Source of the DNA: Winogradskyella sp.
GTDB lineage: Bacteria > Bacteroidota > Bacteroidia > Flavobacteriales > Flavobacteriaceae
Length of the DNA: 64,000 bases
Direction: 5' to 3'
Assembly: GCA_002722255.1 (NCBI GenBank)
Contig: PBLD01000003.1
Span: forward strand, 135,336-199,335
Part shown: one piece after another, positions 16,941 to 26,113 of the stretch
Position numbering within the stretch: the stretch's first letter is position 1
How the letters are laid out: each line of letters opens with the position of its first letter
Program-made: the position numbers and the translations under genes
The notes under the pieces: model-generated
Database searches by the model: none
Told to the model about the DNA's origin: nothing
Seen by the model: the letters and a program-made list of their open reading frames with translations, nothing else

Positions 16941-17759
16941 TTAATACTGCTCTTTCTCATTAGGAAAATCCTGACTCTTTACATCTTCAACGTATTGCCC
17001 AATGGCATTAGTCATGTCTTCATAAAGATTCATGTAGCGACGCAAAAATCTAGGATTAAATTCGTGTGTCATACCAATCATATCATGCACAACCAGTACC
17101 TGGCCATCAACACCATCACCAGCTCCAATACCAATTACAGGAATGCTTACGCTCTCTGCAACCTCTTTTGCCAAAGCAGCAGGTATTTTTTCTAATACAA
17201 TGGCGAAACAACCTGCTTTTTCCAGCATTTTAGCATCTTCTCTTAAGCGTTCGGCTTCTTGTTCTTCTTTAGCTCTTACTGTGTAAGTCCCAAATTTATA
17301 TATGGATTGAGGTGTAAGACCTAAATGTCCCATTACCGGAATTCCAGCATTTAAAATACGCTTTATAGAATCTTTAATTTCTTTTCCGCCTTCAAGTTTT
17401 ACAGCATGTCCACCAGATTCCTTCATAATTCTGATAGCAGAACGAAGCGCTTCTTTAGGATCACTTTGATACGTACCAAACGGTAAATCAACAACAACTA
17501 ATGCTCTATCTATTGCACGAACAACCGAAGAGGCATGATATATCATTTGGTCTAATGTTATCGGTAGTGTTGTTTCGTGACCTGCCATAACATTACTAGC
17601 AGAATCACCAACCAAAATAACATCAACACCAGCTCCATCTACAATTTTTGCCATAGTATAATCGTAAGCAGTAAGCATTGATATTTTTTCACCTCTAGAC
17701 TTCATTTCTACAAGGCTTTTTACGGTAATTCTTTTATATTCTTTTTTTGCGACTGACAT
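16941..17759 (-). CDS. panB: 3-methyl-2-oxobutanoate hydroxymethyltransferase (ketopantoate hydroxymethyltransferase)
   Basis: The 272-residue protein matches PanB in length and motifs: '[19 protein letters not shown]' near 28-46, the metal-binding '[13 protein letters not shown]' with its Asp, '[10 protein letters not shown]' near 91-100, 'VKLEGG', '[10 protein letters not shown]' and '[20 protein letters not shown]'. It transfers a hydroxymethyl group from 5,10-methylene-tetrahydrofolate to ketoisovalerate, the first step towards pantothenate and coenzyme A. It is cytosolic. panC and panD are not in the window. Downstream on the same strand lie the four-helix-bundle element and the pseudouridine synthase, which in related genomes may directly follow panB; that would date the insertion. 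Confidence 0.96.
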   Translation of the reverse strand: MSVAKKEYKRITVKSLVEMKSRGEKISMLTAYDYTMAKIVDGAGVDVILVGDSASNVMAGHETTLPITLDQMIYHASSVVRAIDRALVVVDLPFGTYQSDPKEALRSAIRIMKESGGHAVKLEGGKEIKDSIKRILNAGIPVMGHLGLTPQSIYKFGTYTVRAKEEQEAERLREDAKMLEKAGCFAIVLEKIPAALAKEVAESVSIPVIGIGAGDGVDGQVLVVHDMIGMTHEFNPRFLRRYMNLYEDMTNAIGQYVEDVKSQDFPNEKEQY

Positions 17760-17866
17760 ATATAGTTAAATTAATATCTGTAAAAATAAAGAGTTTTGTT
17801 AAACTTTCTTTAATCTAAAGCGCAAATACTGACAAATCATTAATTTGAATTAAAATTATTTCAATC

Positions 17867-18319
17867 ATGAAAAAACTAATACTATTAATTGTATTTTCTT
17901 TATCGCTTGGTATTCAAGCACAAGACACAGATTCTGAAGCTGTAAAAACAACGATTATCACCTTTTTTGAAGCCTTCCACAAACAAGACACTACTGCTTT
18001 AAAAACCATGGCGAAAGGTGATATAAAGTTGCAGTCTATTTCGGTAAACAAGGAAGGGAAGTCAGTATTAACAGAAAGTGAATACAGTCAGTTTCTAAAA
18101 AGTATTGCAAGTATTCCAAAGGATAATACATTTGAAGAGAGGTTGCTAGATTTTAATATTCAAGTAGATGGAAATATGGCAAATGCTTGGACACCTTATG
18201 AATTTTGGTATAATGGCAACTTTAGTCATTGTGGTGTTAATTCCTTCCAACTAATAAAAGAAGATGAGGAATGGAAAATTATTTATTTAGTTGATACCAG
18301 ACGAAGAGAAGGGTGTTAA
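17867..18319 (+). CDS. Secreted NTF2-like (SnoaL/DUF4440-type) protein
   Basis: The 150-residue product has a signal peptide ending near residue 18 (GIQAQ) and a single NTF2-like cone fold: an N-terminal helix 'VKTTIITFFEAFHKQDTTAL', a middle 'FEERLLDFNIQVDGNMANAW' strand set and a final 'NSFQLIKEDEEWKIIYLVDT'. Proteins of this group are small periplasmic or secreted binding proteins or enzymes without a shared reaction. It is divergent from panB and convergent with sdaA; its stop is followed within about 10 bp by a TTAGA repeat array. Function unknown. Confidence 0.85.
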   Translation: MKKLILLIVFSLSLGIQAQDTDSEAVKTTIITFFEAFHKQDTTALKTMAKGDIKLQSISVNKEGKSVLTESEYSQFLKSIASIPKDNTFEERLLDFNIQVDGNMANAWTPYEFWYNGNFSHCGVNSFQLIKEDEEWKIIYLVDTRRREGC

Positions 18320-18329
18320 AAGTAGATCA

Positions 18330-18448
18330 TTAGATTTAAACTAGATCATTAGATTATTAGAACTTTAGATTTCTAGATTAATGGAAGAATCTATCGCGTC
18401 TAAAAAATCTAACTAATCTAATAAGTCTAACTAATCTAAAAAGTCTAA
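18330..18448. repeat. ORF-less inverted pair of TCTAA arrays
   Basis: TTAGA units at 18330, 18349, 18357 and 18365 face a very regular TCTAA array at 18399, 18408, 18417, 18426, 18435 and 18444, exactly 9 bp apart. Together they make an inverted repeat of about 120 bp with a short centre and no ORF. It fills the gap between the convergent NTF2-like and sdaA genes and ends one base before the sdaA stop codon. It looks like an empty version of the element at 16473-16939 and may now act as a two-way terminator. Confidence 0.85.
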
Positions 18449-18449
18449 A

Positions 18450-19874
18450 TCAACAATCACTCAAATGTACACCAACAGCTAGTCCACCTTCAGAGGTTTC
18501 TTTGTATTTTGTGTTCATATCCTTAGCAGTTTCCCACATGGTATTTACGACCTTGTCTAAAGGAACTTTCACATTATTAGGATCAGTTTCTAAAGCTAAT
18601 TCTGCAGCATTGATAGCTTTAATAGCTCCCATAGAATTACGTTCTATACAAGGAATTTGAACCAATCCACCAATAGGATCACAGGTAAGACCAAGATGAT
18701 GCTCCATAGCAATTTCGGCAGCTACCAAAACCTGTTCTGGTGTTCCGCCAAGTAATTCGCACAATGCACCAGCAGCCATAGCAGATGACACACCAATCTC
18801 GGCTTGGCAACCTCCCATTGCTGCACTAATGGTAGCTCCTTTTTTGAAGATGCTACCGATTTCACCAGCGACGAGTAAGAATTTTTTGATATGCTCAAAA
18901 TCTGCATCATGGTTTTCAATCACCATGTAATACATTAATACAGCAGGTATAACGCCAGCGCTACCATTTGTGGGTGCTGTAACCACACGACCAAGCGATG
19001 CGTTAACCTCATTAACTGCTAAAGCAAAGCAGCTTACCCATTTTAGGATTTGTCTAAACTTAACTTCAGTTTTTCTGATGGTTTTTAGCCATTCTTGAGG
19101 GCTCTCGTAAGTAAAGTCTCCAATCAAATTTTTATGCATATCATATGCACGTCTGCGTACGTTGAGTCCACCAGGAAGTGTACCTTCGGTATGGCAACCA
19201 ACGTACATACACTCTAGCATGGTATCCCAAATGCGTTGCAATTCAAAATCAATGATTTCTATATCTCTTATGGACTTTTCATTTTCTAAAACAACACCAG
19301 AAATTGGTAAATTAAGCTGATGACAAAATTTCAATAATTCATCACCATAAGAAGTGGGATAAGGAAACGTACAGTAGAAGACTATTTTATTAGCTTTTGA
19401 AACTTTACGTTCTTCTTGCACTACAAATCCGCCACCAATAGAGTAATAGGTAGACTTATAATTTCGACCATTAATTAATGCTGAAAATGACATGCCATTA
19501 GCATGAAACGGTAAAAAGTTACGATTGAACTTAATGTCTGTATTAACATCAAAAGTAATAGGTCTTTCGTTGTTAAACATTAAGGTGTTGGTGTTTTTTA
19601 TTGAAGAGATAATGATGTCTATAGTGTCAACAGGAATACGTTCTGGATCAGCACCTGTTAAACCAAGTAAAACAGCGAGATCTGTAGCATGGCCTTTTCC
19701 TGTTAAAGACAATGAACCATATAGGTCTACAGTTATTTTTTCGACCTTAAGAAAACGATTTTTGTCTTTAAGTTCTTTAATCCAACGTTCTGCTGCGCGC
19801 CAAGGACCTAAAGTGTGAGAACTCGATGGTCCTACACCTATTTTTAGCATATCAAAGACAGAAATACATTCCAT
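18450..19874 (-). CDS. sdaA: L-serine ammonia-lyase (iron-sulfur, single chain)
   Basis: The protein of about 474 residues opens '[20 protein letters not shown]', the standard start of one-chain SdaA, so the ATG at 19874 is taken rather than the TTG at 19883. The beta domain is followed by the alpha domain with '[15 protein letters not shown]', '[20 protein letters not shown]' and '[20 protein letters not shown]', which hold the cysteines that bind the 4Fe-4S cluster. It deaminates serine to pyruvate and ammonia in the cytosol. It is monocistronic here. Its stop adjoins the TCTAA array at 18330-18448, and the terminator at 19928-19960 separates it from the upstream lipoprotein gene. Confidence 0.96.
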   Translation of the reverse strand: MECISVFDMLKIGVGPSSSHTLGPWRAAERWIKELKDKNRFLKVEKITVDLYGSLSLTGKGHATDLAVLLGLTGADPERIPVDTIDIIISSIKNTNTLMFNNERPITFDVNTDIKFNRNFLPFHANGMSFSALINGRNYKSTYYSIGGGFVVQEERKVSKANKIVFYCTFPYPTSYGDELLKFCHQLNLPISGVVLENEKSIRDIEIIDFELQRIWDTMLECMYVGCHTEGTLPGGLNVRRRAYDMHKNLIGDFTYESPQEWLKTIRKTEVKFRQILKWVSCFALAVNEVNASLGRVVTAPTNGSAGVIPAVLMYYMVIENHDADFEHIKKFLLVAGEIGSIFKKGATISAAMGGCQAEIGVSSAMAAGALCELLGGTPEQVLVAAEIAMEHHLGLTCDPIGGLVQIPCIERNSMGAIKAINAAELALETDPNNVKVPLDKVVNTMWETAKDMNTKYKETSEGGLAVGVHLSDC

Positions 19875-19927
19875 AAAATTCAATTAATTATTCCGGCAAA
19901 GATACATTTTGTTAAATACTTAAAAGC

Positions 19928-19960
19928 AAAAAAAAGCGATGATAAATATCATCGCTTAAA
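19928..19960 (-). terminator. Rho-independent terminator of the collagen-like lipoprotein gene
   Basis: A perfect 10-bp stem, AAGCGATGAT with ATCATCGCTT around an AAAT loop (19934-19957), is followed on the minus strand by a run of eight T. It lies just downstream of the minus-strand gene 19981-20478. Confidence 0.88.
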
Positions 19961-19980
19961 TACTTTTTTTTAGGAAAACT

Positions 19981-20478
19981 TTACTGTAAATACTGTACAA
20001 CATCATTAAAGTTATTGATATCAATGTCGTTACTATTTATCAAATCAGATGGTAAGGCAACAACTCTAAATATTTGATTTAAAGTGTCATTGTCTGATAA
20101 TGTATTGAAATCAAAACTACTTTCTGCGTCCATGAATAATCTTAACTGAGTAAATTCATCCTGATAATTGTACTGAAAACTTCCATTATCAGTATAGATG
20201 GTTTGTGGTAACAGTCGCCAAACAGGATCTGGATTTTCATTCCACAATAAATAAACTAACACCATATCGTCACCAACTAAAAAGTCAACAGGATAACTTA
20301 TTACTTGTTCAAATGCGTTTCCAGTTGTAAAGTCTAAAGGGGCTGTTTCAAAGGATTGGGCTACAAAAATACCACCATCTTGTCCATTAAGACCAGGAGG
20401 TCCTTGTGGTCCTGGATCACCTTCACAGGCAGTAAATAATAAAGTGAATACGGTAATTAAGAATAAAATACGCTTCAT
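19981..20478 (-). CDS. Small lipoprotein with collagen-like Gly-X-Y stretch
   Basis: The 165-residue product has a lipoprotein signal ending FTACEGD (Cys18). Directly after the Cys is a short collagen-like run, 'GDPGPQGPPGLNGQDGG', which is common in Bacteroidota lipoproteins and probably forms an extended linker. The remaining 125 residues form a beta-rich domain with aromatic residues ('VLVYLLWNENPDPVWRLLPQ') and no known motif. It is expected in the outer membrane. It is transcribed alone, with a clear terminator, and is divergent from dnaK. Function unknown. Confidence 0.82.
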   Translation of the reverse strand: MKRILFLITVFTLLFTACEGDPGPQGPPGLNGQDGGIFVAQSFETAPLDFTTGNAFEQVISYPVDFLVGDDMVLVYLLWNENPDPVWRLLPQTIYTDNGSFQYNYQDEFTQLRLFMDAESSFDFNTLSDNDTLNQIFRVVALPSDLINSNDIDINNFNDVVQYLQ

Positions 20479-20559
20479 AATAACTAAATTTTTTTCAATA
20501 ATACATCAAATCGTATTCCAAAGTAGGTGTAATTGAAAAATCTTTTCAGAAAAGTAATC

Positions 20560-20572
20560 TGACATCATGTCA
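20560..20572. promoter_or_regulatory. Palindrome upstream of dnaK, operator candidate
   Basis: TGACATCATGTCA is a perfect inverted repeat (6+1+6) 83 bp before the dnaK ATG. A further TGTCA (20580) and TTGAC (20596) follow in the same stretch. The position, between two divergent genes one of which is a major chaperone, suggests a heat-shock or proteostasis regulator site. The binding protein is unknown. Confidence 0.45.
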
Positions 20573-20654
20573 CATTTTTTGTCATGGCATAATCATTGAC
20601 TATAAGTAAACGAGTTTAAAAATTAAATACACAAAAAATATATACACTAATATT

Positions 20655-22562
20655 ATGAGTAAGATTATTGGAATTGATTTAGGAACAACCAACTCTTGCG
20701 TTTCTGTAATGGAAGGTAACGAGCCAGTTGTAATCCCAAACGCTGAAGGTAAGAGAACTACACCTTCGGTTATCGCTTTCGTAGAAGGTGGTGAAATTAA
20801 AGTTGGTGATCCGGCAAAAAGACAGGCAGTAACTAACCCAACAAAAACGGTTTATTCTATTAAACGTTTTATGGGTAACAAATATTCTGAGTCTAAAAAC
20901 GAAGCAGAACGAGTGCCATACAAAGTGGTAAAAGGTGATAACGATACGCCAAGAGTAGATATTGATGGTCGTTTATACACACCACAAGAATTATCAGCTA
21001 TGATTCTTCAAAAGATGAAGAAAACTGCTGAAGATTATTTAGGACAAGATGTGTCTGAAGCTGTTATTACAGTGCCTGCTTACTTTAACGATGCACAAAG
21101 ACAAGCCACTAAAGAAGCTGGTGAAATTGCAGGTTTAAAAGTTCGTAGAATTATTAACGAGCCTACTGCAGCAGCATTAGCTTACGGTTTAGATAAAAAA
21201 TCTACAGATCAAAAAATCGTAGTATTCGATTTTGGTGGTGGTACACACGATGTTTCTATCCTAGAGTTAGGTGATGGAGTATTTGAAGTATTATCTACAG
21301 ATGGAGATACACACTTAGGTGGTGATGACGTAGATGAAAGAATTATAGATTGGTTGGCAGAAGAGTTCATTGCTGACGAAGATATGGATTTACGTAAAGA
21401 TCCAATGGCTTTACAACGTCTTAAAGAAGCTGCTGAAAAAGCTAAGATAGAGTTATCATCTTCTGCACAGACAGAGATTAACTTACCTTACGTAACAGCT
21501 ACAGCGAGTGGACCAAAGCACTTGGTACGTACGTTAACACGTTCTAAATTTGAGCAGTTAATCGACGATTTAATTAAACGTACTATTGAGCCTTGTGAAA
21601 CTGCATTAAAAGCAGCAGGTTTATCTAAATCTGATATTGATGAAGTTATTCTAGTAGGTGGTTCTACACGTATACCAGCTGTACAAGCAGCAGTAGAGTC
21701 TTTCTTCGGAAAAGCACCAAGTAAAGGTGTTAATCCAGACGAAGTTGTATCTCTTGGTGCAGGTATCCAAGGTGGTGTATTAACTGGTGATGTAAAAGAC
21801 GTTCTTTTATTAGACGTAACTCCATTATCTCTTGGTATTGAGACAATGGGTAATGTAATGACCAAGTTGATTGAAGCTAACACTACGATTCCTACAAAGA
21901 AATCGCAAGTATTCTCAACTGCAGCAGACAATCAGCCATCGGTAGAGATTCACGTATTACAAGGTGAGCGTCCAATGGCAGCAGATAATAAAACAATCGG
22001 TCGTTTCCACTTAGATGGAATTCCACCAGCAAGACGAGGAACACCTCAGATTGAAGTAACGTTTGATATTGATGCTAACGGTATCATTAAAGTATCTGCA
22101 GAAGATAAAGCTACTGGTAAGAAACAAGATATTAGAATTGAAGCGTCTTCTGGATTAACTGAAGAAGAAATCCAAAAGATGAAAGCTGAAGCTGAAGCTA
22201 ACGCAGAAGCAGATGCTAAAGCAAAAGAAACTGCTGATAAATTAAACCAAGCAGATGGAATGATTTTCCAAACTGAAAAGCAGTTAGAAGAATTTGGTGA
22301 TAAATTATCTGACGATAAGAAAAAGCCAATCGAAGATGCTTTAGCTGAATTAAAAGCAGCTTACGAGTCTAAAGATATCGCAGTTATAGAACCAGCTTTA
22401 GAGAAAATAAACGAAGCTTGGAAAGTAGCTAGTGAAGAAATGTACAAAGCGCAAGCAGAAGCTCAGCAAGGCGGAGCAGCAGGTCCTGATGCAGGAGCGC
22501 AAGGTCAGCCGTCTGATGAGTCTAGTGATGTAGAAGACGTAGACTTCGAGGAAGTGAAATAA
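20655..22562 (+). CDS. dnaK: Molecular chaperone DnaK (Hsp70)
   Basis: The 635-residue protein is a full-length DnaK. The nucleotide-binding domain starts '[18 protein letters not shown]' and includes '[18 protein letters not shown]' and '[14 protein letters not shown]'. The linker '[15 protein letters not shown]' joins it to the substrate-binding domain (about 390-540), and a helical lid ends in a Gly/Ala/Gln-rich tail with final '[10 protein letters not shown]'. It folds and refolds proteins with DnaJ and GrpE, which are not in the window. It is monocistronic, with a terminator at 22604-22640. A palindrome at 20560 is a candidate control site. Two antisense ORFs inside it reflect codon bias only. 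Confidence 0.98.
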   Translation: MSKIIGIDLGTTNSCVSVMEGNEPVVIPNAEGKRTTPSVIAFVEGGEIKVGDPAKRQAVTNPTKTVYSIKRFMGNKYSESKNEAERVPYKVVKGDNDTPRVDIDGRLYTPQELSAMILQKMKKTAEDYLGQDVSEAVITVPAYFNDAQRQATKEAGEIAGLKVRRIINEPTAAALAYGLDKKSTDQKIVVFDFGGGTHDVSILELGDGVFEVLSTDGDTHLGGDDVDERIIDWLAEEFIADEDMDLRKDPMALQRLKEAAEKAKIELSSSAQTEINLPYVTATASGPKHLVRTLTRSKFEQLIDDLIKRTIEPCETALKAAGLSKSDIDEVILVGGSTRIPAVQAAVESFFGKAPSKGVNPDEVVSLGAGIQGGVLTGDVKDVLLLDVTPLSLGIETMGNVMTKLIEANTTIPTKKSQVFSTAADNQPSVEIHVLQGERPMAADNKTIGRFHLDGIPPARRGTPQIEVTFDIDANGIIKVSAEDKATGKKQDIRIEASSGLTEEEIQKMKAEAEANAEADAKAKETADKLNQADGMIFQTEKQLEEFGDKLSDDKKKPIEDALAELKAAYESKDIAVIEPALEKINEAWKVASEEMYKAQAEAQQGGAAGPDAGAQGQPSDESSDVEDVDFEEVK

Positions 22563-22571
22563 TTATTTGTC

Positions 22572-22591
22572 ATTCCTGCGAAGGTAGGAAT
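22572..22591. repeat. ATTCCTGC hairpin repeat (copy 1)
   Basis: ATTCCTGC, loop GAAG, then GTAGGAAT forms a nearly perfect 8-bp stem (one G-T pair). It starts 9 bp after the dnaK stop. Related copies are at 47126, 47622, 47734 and 49140. Confidence 0.75.
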
Positions 22592-22603
22592 CAAGAATAA
22601 AAT

Positions 22604-22640
22604 AAAACGCAGTCATTCATTTGGTTGCGTTTTTTTATTT
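22604..22640 (+). terminator. Rho-independent terminator of dnaK
   Basis: AAAACGCA (22604-22611) pairs with TGCGTTTT (22626-22633) across a 14-nt loop and runs into a T-rich tract. It lies 42 bp after the dnaK stop. Confidence 0.8.
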
Positions 22641-22668
22641 TTATGCAGATAATTAACAACAAAAGAAG

Positions 22669-23952
22669 TTGAATTTAAGACGAAACATTTTTTGGTTTCT
22701 AGATAAGATTAAAGGTCAGCCTTTAAAGCAGCTATGTAAACAAACTTACGCAATTTTAGAGGCAGAAAATCGAGAATGGTCTAAAAATGAAAATGCAAAA
22801 CAATTGAATAAGTTGATTGCACATGCAAAGCAGACCACATCATTTTACAAAAATAAAGAGTTTAACACCCTTCAAGATTTTCCTGTAATCAATAAGAATA
22901 TTATTAGAGAAGATTTTGATGCTTTTTTTTCTTCAAAATTTAACAAGAAAGCATGTAAAGTAGCTTCAACAAGTGGCTCAACAGGTTCACCTTTTAGTCT
23001 TTACCAAAATCCAGAAAAAGTAAAGAAAGTACAAGCGGATAATATCTACTTTTCAAAAAGATCGGGATATGAAGTTGGTGATTTTTTGGTCTTTATCAGA
23101 ATTTGGCCAAAACGAATTGATAGCAAATTGCGTTTTAATTTCTTATTGAAAAACTTTATGCCATGGAATATCCTCAATCTTTCAGATAATGGTATAGAGC
23201 AGCTTATTTCAAAATTGAATAAACGAAATGAAGAGATTAGTTTTTTGACTTATCCTACAGCCTTAGAAAAAATTTGTAAATACATCGATAGGTTAGAACA
23301 CAACCCAATTCAGTTTAAGACCAAGTCCATAATTACCATGTCTGAGGCCTTAAATGATTATACCAGAAATCAGACAGAACACTATTTTGGTGTAACACCT
23401 TTGTCACGTTATTCAAACAACGAAACAGGTATCATGGCACAACAAGTTAGCCCTAATGACCAACGCTTCAGAATTAATGATTCTAGTTACGTTATGGAAG
23501 TTCTAGAGCTGGATTCAGATGCTACAGTACCATATGGTAAACCAGGTAGAATAGTACTTACAGATCTTTATAATTTTGCAACACCTTTGTTGCGCTACGA
23601 TACAGGTGATATTGGAATTGTGGAAGAAGAAAATGGAATAGAATACTTTACTAATATTTCGGGTAGAAAAGTAGATCAACTTTACGATACTAAAGGAAAT
23701 TTAATTCCATCACATTTATCATTGCGATTAATGGATTATGGTAAGTTTAGACAGTTTCAACTCGTTCAAAAAACTAAAAAAGAGTATCATATCAATCTCA
23801 ATACAGATACTAAAGTTGATGAAGCCAAAATCATCACAGACTATAAAGCTCATTTTGGTGATGATGCTGTCATAAAGATTAACTATGTAAATGAAATTCC
23901 GCTTTTATCGTCTGGTAAACGACGCGAAGTGGTAAACGAGTATTACAAGTAA
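22669..23952 (+). CDS. CapK/PaaK-like adenylate-forming ligase
   Basis: The 427-residue protein belongs to the phenylacetate-CoA ligase/CapK group. It has the nucleotide-binding loop 'ASTSGSTGSPFSLY' near 102-115, 'YSNNETGIMAQQ' near 248, 'LLRYDTGDIG' near 306-315 and an ending 'LLSSGKRREVVNEYYK' that carries the usual late Lys. CapK-like members lie in surface polysaccharide loci and are thought to activate a carboxylic acid for transfer to a sugar. The start is TTG at 22669 after an AAAGAAG stretch; no ATG fits. Its stop directly abuts that of the convergent NeuD-like acyltransferase, so the pair may modify a glycan, which is inference. Confidence 0.86.
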   Translation: MNLRRNIFWFLDKIKGQPLKQLCKQTYAILEAENREWSKNENAKQLNKLIAHAKQTTSFYKNKEFNTLQDFPVINKNIIREDFDAFFSSKFNKKACKVASTSGSTGSPFSLYQNPEKVKKVQADNIYFSKRSGYEVGDFLVFIRIWPKRIDSKLRFNFLLKNFMPWNILNLSDNGIEQLISKLNKRNEEISFLTYPTALEKICKYIDRLEHNPIQFKTKSIITMSEALNDYTRNQTEHYFGVTPLSRYSNNETGIMAQQVSPNDQRFRINDSSYVMEVLELDSDATVPYGKPGRIVLTDLYNFATPLLRYDTGDIGIVEEENGIEYFTNISGRKVDQLYDTKGNLIPSHLSLRLMDYGKFRQFQLVQKTKKEYHINLNTDTKVDEAKIITDYKAHFGDDAVIKINYVNEIPLLSSGKRREVVNEYYK

Positions 23953-24618
23953 TTAGGCAGTATGCATCAAATCTAAGGTTCTATCTTTTTCGGTATGGAT
24001 AGGAACACCATAGGCTAATTTAAAATCGCCTATAGATTTTAAAACTAATGAAGCACCACCAATAACTGTATAATCTCCGATGGTAATGCCTTGGCTCACT
24101 GAAGCGCTTAAACATATAGATGAGCAAAAACCAATACTAACATTTCCAGCAATAGTAACGCCAGAAGAAAGACTAGAAAAATCAGACATCACAGAATCGT
24201 GTCCTAGTGATGCTTTTGTGTTTAAAAGACAGAATTTACCTAGCTTAGCATTAGCATTTACAATAGTGCCTGCCATTAAAACAGCACCTTCTGGTACTAA
24301 TATGTCTTCTGCTAAAATTGCACTTGGATGAACAACAGGTACAAATTCAATCTTTGGTGCTATTTTTTTAATACTTCTGTATATACTTAATCTTAGGTCA
24401 TTGTCACCAATGCCAATAACAATACCTTCTATATTAAACTTTTTAATTAGAACGGAAAGTGAGTCTAGGTTTCCAATAATTTTATAACCATATACAGCAG
24501 AATTAACAGGTTTATAAGAGTCTATAAAACCGATGAGGTTGTAGTCATTATTCTTTAAAATAATGTCTACAATCATTTTAGCATGGCCAGAAGCACCATA
24601 AATTACTATATTTTTCAT
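23953..24618 (-). CDS. NeuD/PglD-like acetyltransferase (left-handed beta-helix)
   Basis: The start ATG at 24618 gives 'MKNIVIYGASGHAKMIVD', the standard N-terminus of the NeuD/PglD family, and about 221 residues, the normal length. The longer frame up to 24753 would add 45 unrelated residues. The N-terminal domain binds the sugar nucleotide; the C-terminal part is a hexapeptide-repeat left-handed helix ('PEGAVLMAGTIVNANAKLG', 'GDYTVIGGASLVLKSIG'). The catalytic His is probably that of 'LGHDSVMSD'. Members N- or O-acetylate sugars of surface glycans. The gene is tail-to-tail with the CapK-like ligase, with zero bases between the stops. Confidence 0.88.
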   Translation of the reverse strand: MKNIVIYGASGHAKMIVDIILKNNDYNLIGFIDSYKPVNSAVYGYKIIGNLDSLSVLIKKFNIEGIVIGIGDNDLRLSIYRSIKKIAPKIEFVPVVHPSAILAEDILVPEGAVLMAGTIVNANAKLGKFCLLNTKASLGHDSVMSDFSSLSSGVTIAGNVSIGFCSSICLSASVSQGITIGDYTVIGGASLVLKSIGDFKLAYGVPIHTEKDRTLDLMHTA

Positions 24619-24783
24619 TTCATTAGGTTTTGACAAATTAATTGGTCTAGGGTCAACAATCGAATTGTCAAAGTAGATTTGGTTACGGTTCGAAGATATC
24701 CATTCATTGTTAATTACAGCAGTAATCACGCTGAACAGTGTAATTTCATCCATTAAATGTGAAAATCTTGTACTATTTAGAGC

Positions 24784-24791
24784 TATTTTTG
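24784..24791 (+). promoter_or_regulatory. -7 promoter box of rlmI
   Basis: TATTTTTG matches the Bacteroidota -7 consensus TAnnTTTG, 42 bp before the rlmI ATG. The -33 TTG is not at the ideal distance (nearest at 24768). Confidence 0.5.
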
Positions 24792-24833
24792 CAGTAATTT
24801 TTTGAAATTTAGTATTTCAATTTTAGACAATTT

Positions 24834-26063
24834 ATGGCATTTAATAGATCTTTTTCAGTAGAAATAAAACCTAAAAACTTAGCAGTAAAGCTTAATGCAA
24901 AAGGAGAACAATCTGTTGTGAAAGGTCATCCTTGGGTGTTTTCTAATAGTATTGTTAAGATAAATGATGATGCGAAAACAGGTGATCTTGCCATTGTTTT
25001 TAGCAAGAATAAAAACAAGGTTATTGGAATTGGATTATATGATGACAAATCGCCAATTCGTATTAAGATGATTCATAATGCGCAGACAAAAGCAGTTATT
25101 AATCATGAATTTTTTCAACAAAAAATAGAAACTGCCAATCAAAAGCGTGAAGAACTACTTGAAACCAAAACCAACAGCTATCGGTTATTGTTTGGTGAAA
25201 ATGACGGATTTCCAGGTTTAATAGCAGATGTTTACGATACCGTTTTGGTTGTAAAATTGTACTCTGAAATATGGTTGCCATATTTAGAATGGATTTTAGA
25301 AAGTCTTCAAGAGACCTCTAATGCTGAAACCATAGTGTTAAGATTGAGCCGACAATTAGAGAACAGCACTCATCATACTTTTACCGATGGAGAAGTAGTT
25401 TACGGTACCTTAGACAATGAAGTTGTAAAGTTTGTAGAGCATGGAGTCCATTTTTCAGCAAATGTTTTAAAAGGCCACAAAACAGGCTATTTTTTAGATC
25501 ATAGAGACAATAGAAGACGTGTTGGTGAGTGGAGTAAAGGTAAAACCATGCTCGATGTATTTTCTTATGCTGGCGGATTTTCAGTACATGCATTAGCTAA
25601 TGGAGCTACAGAGGTCACCAGCTTAGATATTAGCAAACAAGCGCTTGATGTTGCCAGAGAAAATGGAAAGTTAAACGATTATTCTGGAGTTCATAAAACG
25701 ATTTCTGGTGATGCGTTCGTAGAAATGGAGAACCTCATAAAACAAAAAAAGACTTTTGATGTCGTTGTTATAGATCCTCCAAGTTTTGCCAAGCAACAAA
25801 GTGAAATAGAATTAGCAAAGAAGAAATACAAACAGTTGGCAGAATTAGGGGAAAAGCTCACGGCAAAACAAGGTTTGTTGGTGCTGGCTTCGTGTTCATC
25901 TAGAGTTACAGCGCAGTCGTTTTTCGATTTAAATCAAAATGTTTTAAATGCTCAAGGTCGATTGTTTGAAACCCTTTTAAAAACAAAGCACGATATTGAT
26001 CATCCTGTTACCTTTCCTGAAGGTGCTTACTTAAAATGCGGTTATTATCGCTTTTTAGAATAA
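24834..26063 (+). CDS. rlmI: 23S rRNA (cytosine-1962-C5)-methyltransferase RlmI-like
   Basis: The 409-residue protein has an N-terminal PUA domain ('GEQSVVKGHPWVFSNSI' near 23-39), an RlmI-type middle region ('YRLLFGENDGFPGLIADVYD') and a Rossmann methyltransferase domain with 'KTMLDVFSYAGGFSVHALANG', 'VVIDPPSFAK' and 'LLVLASCSSRV'. The Cys of 'ASCSSR' is the expected catalytic residue of m5C enzymes. In E. coli RlmI methylates C1962 of 23S rRNA. It is cytosolic and monocistronic, with its own -7 box upstream. The target in this organism is assumed from homology. Confidence 0.92.
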   Translation: MAFNRSFSVEIKPKNLAVKLNAKGEQSVVKGHPWVFSNSIVKINDDAKTGDLAIVFSKNKNKVIGIGLYDDKSPIRIKMIHNAQTKAVINHEFFQQKIETANQKREELLETKTNSYRLLFGENDGFPGLIADVYDTVLVVKLYSEIWLPYLEWILESLQETSNAETIVLRLSRQLENSTHHTFTDGEVVYGTLDNEVVKFVEHGVHFSANVLKGHKTGYFLDHRDNRRRVGEWSKGKTMLDVFSYAGGFSVHALANGATEVTSLDISKQALDVARENGKLNDYSGVHKTISGDAFVEMENLIKQKKTFDVVVIDPPSFAKQQSEIELAKKKYKQLAELGEKLTAKQGLLVLASCSSRVTAQSFFDLNQNVLNAQGRLFETLLKTKHDIDHPVTFPEGAYLKCGYYRFLE

Positions 26064-26068
26064 AAGTG

Positions 26069-26097
26069 TTATGCATGCATAATATTTTTTATATTTG
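26069..26097 (+). promoter_or_regulatory. 14-bp palindrome and -7 box upstream of the nitronate monooxygenase-like gene
   Basis: TTATGCATGCATAA (26069-26082) is a perfect palindrome, and TATATTTG (26090-26097) is a perfect -7 box, 16 bp before the ATG. The palindrome covers the place where the -33 element should be, so a regulator bound there would control this promoter. Confidence 0.55.
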
Positions 26098-26113
26098 AAC
26101 AAACTTAATTAAG

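Noticed and set aside
18399-18448. Regular array with 9-bp period as a possible CRISPR
   Set aside because: The units are only 5 fixed bases with 4 variable ones and no spacer of CRISPR size; no cas gene is in the window.
21488-21931. 147-codon antisense ORF inside dnaK
   Set aside because: It lies entirely in the highly conserved dnaK frame, its product has no signature and it reflects codon usage of a strongly biased gene.
24619-24753. 45-codon N-terminal extension of the NeuD-like acyltransferase
   Set aside because: The family start 'MKNIVIYGASGHAK' matches the ATG at 24618, and the extension is not part of the fold; it covers the divergent promoter region.
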